From the NCBI GenBank assembly GCA_966250375.1, contig CBINHE010000016.1:1-58246 (forward strand): a stretch of DNA of 58,246 bases, read 5' to 3'. This DNA comes from CAMLDH01 sp966250375 (GTDB lineage: Bacteria; Pseudomonadota; Gammaproteobacteria; Burkholderiales; Burkholderiaceae_D). Numbering within the stretch: the first letter of the stretch is position 1; the number at the start of each line of letters is the position of its first letter. The notes under the pieces were generated by a model that worked only from the letters and a program-made list of their open reading frames with translations, did not search any database and was not told the origin of the DNA. Below are positions 54,868 through 58,246 of the stretch, piece after piece. A program made the position numbers and the translations under genes.

Positions 54868-55812
54868 ATGAAAATTCCATCTATGCACTTCCCTGAATTT
54901 CAGTTTCATCGACCTGAACTTGTAAAGCCTCTTTTCTCCAAACCAAAAGATGCCCCTGTTGATCCGAGTGATAGCAATGCAGTGCAGGATCAAGTATTGC
55001 ATCGTATGGGGCAGGGGAATCGCCGCCGCATTTTGGGAACTCTTGTCACAGCCACACGCCAAGAGGGACTGTTTCCGGAAATGCGCGACCTTGCCGAAAG
55101 CATGCTTGCTACACCAGCTGCAGGCGAGGTGCCACAACCCAATGAATTGGCGTGGCCTATCATCAGCCGTTTCGATAAACAACGCCGTATTGAGAACAAA
55201 AATTGCGCCGCCATGCTGGGGAATAAGACATTTCAGCGCATCCGTAAAATAGCATCAGATGCCAATCATCCTTGCCAAGCGGATGCAAAATTGCTGAGAG
55301 ATATCATGACCCGGCCCCTTGGCAAAGATGCTCCAACGCTTCATGGCTATTTATCCGAGATGGTATCCGAGCAAGTAAAGAGCACGATAGGAAACGATTT
55401 CGACACGGCTCCCGCCCTGGATTTCAAAACACGCGAGGGCCGTCTCACATTTGTTCGCACATTCAACGGCATTATGCAGGGGCTATCGCTCAACTCGCAA
55501 GATTACGCGTCATCAGCCGGTCGAACCCTCATTCTCAAAGGAGCCATATCTTTAACGGAAGAGATGGGCGAACCCAGCAAGTCCGTCGGAACGGCGGATA
55601 CTCCACAAGTAAATGAACCTCTTTCCGTACATCTGCAAAAGGCAGCATTCTGCTTCCCCGCAGAGCCGATGGACAACAAACCCAAATTAATGCTACAGGA
55701 TTTCGATACGGACTTTAACCCTGAGATTATGGATATGGACCCTAACCCCTTGGAGGAAAAGTTTGGAAGGGATTTCTATCTGGACATTAAATCTTATTGG
55801 CCTGCAACGTAA
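54868..55812 (+). CDS. Orphan protein behind a hrp box, candidate effector
   Basis: This 314-aa protein of unknown function opens MKIPSMHFPEFQFHRPEL, with Ile-Pro at positions 3-4 as in many HrpL-dependent effectors, though an acidic residue occurs at position 10. The middle is helical and basic (HRMGQGNRRRILGTLVTATR) and the C terminus is strongly acidic (LMLQDFDTDFNPEIMDMDPN). ATG 54868 is chosen because the longer frame from 54790 would run through the hrp box. No ribosome site is visible. I recognise no enzyme motif. Confidence 0.6.
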   Translation: MKIPSMHFPEFQFHRPELVKPLFSKPKDAPVDPSDSNAVQDQVLHRMGQGNRRRILGTLVTATRQEGLFPEMRDLAESMLATPAAGEVPQPNELAWPIISRFDKQRRIENKNCAAMLGNKTFQRIRKIASDANHPCQADAKLLRDIMTRPLGKDAPTLHGYLSEMVSEQVKSTIGNDFDTAPALDFKTREGRLTFVRTFNGIMQGLSLNSQDYASSAGRTLILKGAISLTEEMGEPSKSVGTADTPQVNEPLSVHLQKAAFCFPAEPMDNKPKLMLQDFDTDFNPEIMDMDPNPLEEKFGRDFYLDIKSYWPAT

Positions 55813-55913
55813 GCGCGAATTCAAACACATCCTTCTTGAACGTGAGCGGAATGGCCCCCACGGTTGTCGGCCAAAAAAGCTGAGTAATTACATTGAATCT
55901 GTGAAGTGCGCTT

Positions 55914-56141
55914 ATGCTTTTGTACGTGGAAAACCAAGCAGATCCCCATGGCGATATGGAACCGGTTGCCTTTCGCTTGGGGGAGAAACGTATCGAGGTC
56001 TTGCGGATCATCGATCGATGGATTGCCAAAGATCATAGCTATTTTAAAATTGAAGCAAGTGATCATGGCCTGTACATACTGCGTTTCACACCGGATGACA
56101 GACAGTGGGAACTAACTCTGTTTCAAGCGCCATCGAGCTGA
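55914..56141 (+). CDS. Conserved small hypothetical protein
   Basis: This 75-aa protein, MLLYVENQADPHGDMEPVAF, then RLGEKRIEVLRIIDRWI and LYILRFTPDDRQWELTLFQA, resembles a short cytoplasmic protein common in betaproteobacteria with no assigned function. There is no strong ribosome site before ATG 55914. It lies 101 bp after the candidate effector gene and converges with the coiled-coil gene. Confidence 0.65.
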   Translation: MLLYVENQADPHGDMEPVAFRLGEKRIEVLRIIDRWIAKDHSYFKIEASDHGLYILRFTPDDRQWELTLFQAPSS

Positions 56142-56235
56142 GAGAAATTCCCAACCATACGAAGGGAGAGGTTGCCTGCTGCTTCGCATAATGCCCATCG
56201 ATGGCAGCCTTTCCCGTTATCGCAGTGCCCGATGA

Positions 56236-58221
56236 CTATTTTGCGGAACGTGAATCTCGGGGCACGTAACCATAAATATGGGCAATCCGATATTTTTGCT
56301 CACCTTGATTCGTTTCCTTGAAAATATTGGCAACACTCGCAGATATTGGCACATGGCTTCCAGATTTCCAATCCATGCCATCTGCAACATCTATATCACT
56401 CTTTATAAAATAGCCATTTAGATCCGGTACCCTGGATGCTTCGATGTCCTGCCGCAATGCTGTATGGATATCCAGACAAGCTCTTAAAAAATGCCCCACT
56501 GATCGGTAATTCGAGGAATAACCTTTTATTGCCGCATGTTTTTTTAAAGCGTCCTCAGATTGGTCTAAGTGTCGATCTTTCACCATTTCAATGGCCTTTG
56601 ATGTCAGCATCTCTTTTACTGGCTTTATTGTTTCGAGATTGCTTAATAGGTTTTTTTCTTTTGATTTCAGGTCAGCTATTTCTTTTTCGCATGCTTTGAT
56701 GTGGCCTTCAATTTTTTTGATTTGCGTATCTTTATCAGCTCTATTCATTTCCTCAAGAATTTCAATTTTTTCTAGGTGATCTTCTATTTCCTTTCTTTCA
56801 GATTGGCAACCGGAATATGCCTCGTAAAGCTTGCCGTGTTCATCTAGAAAATCCTCCAATTTTTTATCGCTCTTCTGCTGTTCCTCCTTGATATTATTAA
56901 TTTTTTTGAGAGAAAACCCTTCATATTCTCCTTTGAGCGTGACAGGAATGTTATTGCTTAACTCCTCCTTGAGTGCTTCCAACTGATTCTCGCTGAAACG
57001 AAATTTTTTCATGGTTTCTACGGATTCGTTCATGGCGTTTTCCTTAGTTTGAATGTCTTTTGCGACGCCATGAATGACTTTTTCTATTTTCTTATTTTCT
57101 TCAGCGATTTCCTCGCGCTTCTGATTGGCTAGCTGCAGGGTTTCCTTCAATTCTATTTTTTCTTGCTCGACGTCTTTTATGCGTCGTACAAAGGATGGTG
57201 GCTCTGAGTTGATTGATCCTGCGTCAGCAGCAGATAATTTGGCAAATATGTCTTGTGATATGCCAACGATCATATTTCCGATTGCATCAGTTTGCCTATC
57301 TTCGTCTTCGCTGCTGCCATTGAAAATTTTGCTAAATTCATAAATGAATTTAGCTTTATCAGCCATATCACAAACTACTTTTGCTTCATTATTGATTGGA
57401 GTTTTTGTTTCAGCATTGACGAGGGATTTCTTCACAAAATCAGCCTTCTCCGATAAGTCGCCAAATTCACTCTTATCGTGCTTTTTCCCCTTTTTGTCTT
57501 GTTTGACAATGATTTTTCCTATTTCGACATCAAGTTTTCCTTCCAAGCGCCTATTCTCTTTTTTCAAGTCGATCTTGAGTCGATTTAAATATTCACTAAT
57601 TTTTTTTCTATCGACTGCATCTATCTTGATTGAGCTTTCACCATTGATTCGAGCATCCATTACTAATCGAGTCACCTCTTTTGCCATGGTTTCCAGCGGA
57701 TTTTTAATTAATTTTATGTTCTTCGCATGCTGAGCCAGACCGAATGCAAATTTCAAGAGTTCTTCCTCTGCCGGTTTTTCTGGTTTAATAATCCTATTAA
57801 TAATTCCTCTTTTGAGTGTGCGTTTTAGCGGTTCGTCTTCGTCTCTTATCTTGGCAGTTTTTTTTGCCAATGAATTGTTTTCGAAAGATACTGCTATAGA
57901 CGTAAATACAATCACCGCAACTGTGGCCATACCGAATAGCACCATTATTTCATTAGTTTTTTTGTTAGCCGCCATGTAGACAAGTTCATATTGCTGCTTA
58001 ATGCGGGCTTGTTCATGGCGGCTTGTCCCTATTTCATTCGCAAGTCGATGCATCTCTCTGCCAAAAGGCTCGAGTATCCGAGTACCAGCAATTGGTAACG
58101 TCAAAAGAGAAGCAAAATTACAAAAATATGTGAAATATTTTAGTAATTTGTATTTGTTCTCCACAGATTTTATTTGTTCTGACTTTGATCTTTGAGGTTC
58201 CCTCGATATTTCGTCTGCCAT
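56236..58221 (-). CDS. Coiled-coil membrane protein of unknown function
   Basis: This 661-aa protein has two hydrophobic helices (about residues 27-47 and 92-112), followed by about 500 residues rich in Lys and Glu that should form long coiled coils (EQEKIELKETLQLANQKREE, HLEKIEILEEMNRADKDTQ). The C-terminal 90 residues look globular (GYSSNYRSVGHFLRACLDIH). GC content is clearly lower than that of the neighbours, so recent transfer is likely. There is no ribosome site before ATG 58221, and the promoter lies beyond the window. It may be a structural or effector protein, and I recognise no family. Confidence 0.7.
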   Translation of the reverse strand: MADEISREPQRSKSEQIKSVENKYKLLKYFTYFCNFASLLTLPIAGTRILEPFGREMHRLANEIGTSRHEQARIKQQYELVYMAANKKTNEIMVLFGMATVAVIVFTSIAVSFENNSLAKKTAKIRDEDEPLKRTLKRGIINRIIKPEKPAEEELLKFAFGLAQHAKNIKLIKNPLETMAKEVTRLVMDARINGESSIKIDAVDRKKISEYLNRLKIDLKKENRRLEGKLDVEIGKIIVKQDKKGKKHDKSEFGDLSEKADFVKKSLVNAETKTPINNEAKVVCDMADKAKFIYEFSKIFNGSSEDEDRQTDAIGNMIVGISQDIFAKLSAADAGSINSEPPSFVRRIKDVEQEKIELKETLQLANQKREEIAEENKKIEKVIHGVAKDIQTKENAMNESVETMKKFRFSENQLEALKEELSNNIPVTLKGEYEGFSLKKINNIKEEQQKSDKKLEDFLDEHGKLYEAYSGCQSERKEIEDHLEKIEILEEMNRADKDTQIKKIEGHIKACEKEIADLKSKEKNLLSNLETIKPVKEMLTSKAIEMVKDRHLDQSEDALKKHAAIKGYSSNYRSVGHFLRACLDIHTALRQDIEASRVPDLNGYFIKSDIDVADGMDWKSGSHVPISASVANIFKETNQGEQKYRIAHIYGYVPRDSRSAK

Positions 58222-58246
58222 CAGGTGAATTTTATGCAGCGAGGTT

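Noticed and set aside
56108..56136. Plus-strand GGAACT with CCATCGA 16 bp later
   Set aside because: It has a mismatch in CCAC, lies within the end of the 75-aa gene, and has no downstream gene on that strand.

Overview
The window looks like a chromosomal segment of a betaproteobacterium, probably Burkholderiales and possibly close to Oxalobacteraceae. This is an inference from a class I PHA synthase, an feoA-feoB-small Cys-rich protein operon, CbpA/CbpM, DUF5335, a PLD-VTT fusion and a CTGT-N8-ACAG LexA box. No rRNA or tRNA gene was recognised, so the taxonomic placement is soft. The sequence alternates between blocks of intact housekeeping or stress genes and accessory blocks with broken genes and repeats.

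Layout. (1) 1-4.3 kb is the early region of a prophage or prophage remnant: a Cro/CI-type repressor on the minus strand, a lambda-P-like replication protein, a Sak4-like ATPase, a Gp157 protein and SSB. Two near-identical operators and a LexA box sit in its promoters. (2) 4.4-5.5 kb holds a small unknown gene, a 400-bp MITE-like element with 35-bp inverted ends, and a DUF1810 gene. (3) 5.6-10.7 kb is a seven-gene minus-strand copper-resistance cluster: His-rich protein, small periplasmic protein, TolC-like lipoprotein, TAT-exported multicopper oxidase, a cupredoxin with two compensating frameshifts, DUF411, and a CusF-like protein. (4) 11-19.4 kb carries a phospholipase-D/VTT fusion plus an EEP nuclease/phosphatase, phaC, a DUF1631 fragment and a Fur-box-controlled feo operon. 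(5) 19.6-26 kb holds a transposase remnant, a PliI-type lysozyme inhibitor, HdeD, DUF5335, cbpA-cbpM, a SulP remnant, an alanine-type aminotransferase and a DMT exporter. (6) 26.1-34.7 kb is accessory: two tandem paralogous Sel1-repeat proteins (632 and 1676 aa), a transposase stub and a decayed trehalose-phosphate-synthase gene. (7) 35-49.5 kb carries a PAS protein, a FAD/Rieske oxidoreductase, a patatin, folE2, an ECF sigma factor and a 2272-aa hybrid histidine kinase followed by a REC-REC-kinase protein. (8) 49.6-58.2 kb is a second accessory block: an IaaM-like flavin amine oxidase with its own CesT-type chaperone, a HipBA-type module, an orphan gene behind a hrp box, a conserved 75-aa protein and a low-GC coiled-coil membrane protein.

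The most interesting signal is a set of scattered type III secretion outputs. Three sites match the HrpL (hrp box) promoter GGAACY-N15-CCACNNA: two exactly, at 40654 and 54792, and one with a single mismatch, at 26696. Two lie 45-60 bp before the best start codons of orphan genes. In the same accessory blocks are a CesT-like chaperone directly upstream of an amine oxidase that carries a 260-residue N-terminal extension, and the remains of a gene resembling the trehalose-phosphate-synthase effector RipTPS. Taken together the window appears to carry unlinked candidate effectors, although no secretion apparatus gene is present here.

A second unusual signal is a palindromic module found twice in the MITE-like element and once at 33.8 kb. 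Its connecting sequence is conserved while the palindrome arms change together.
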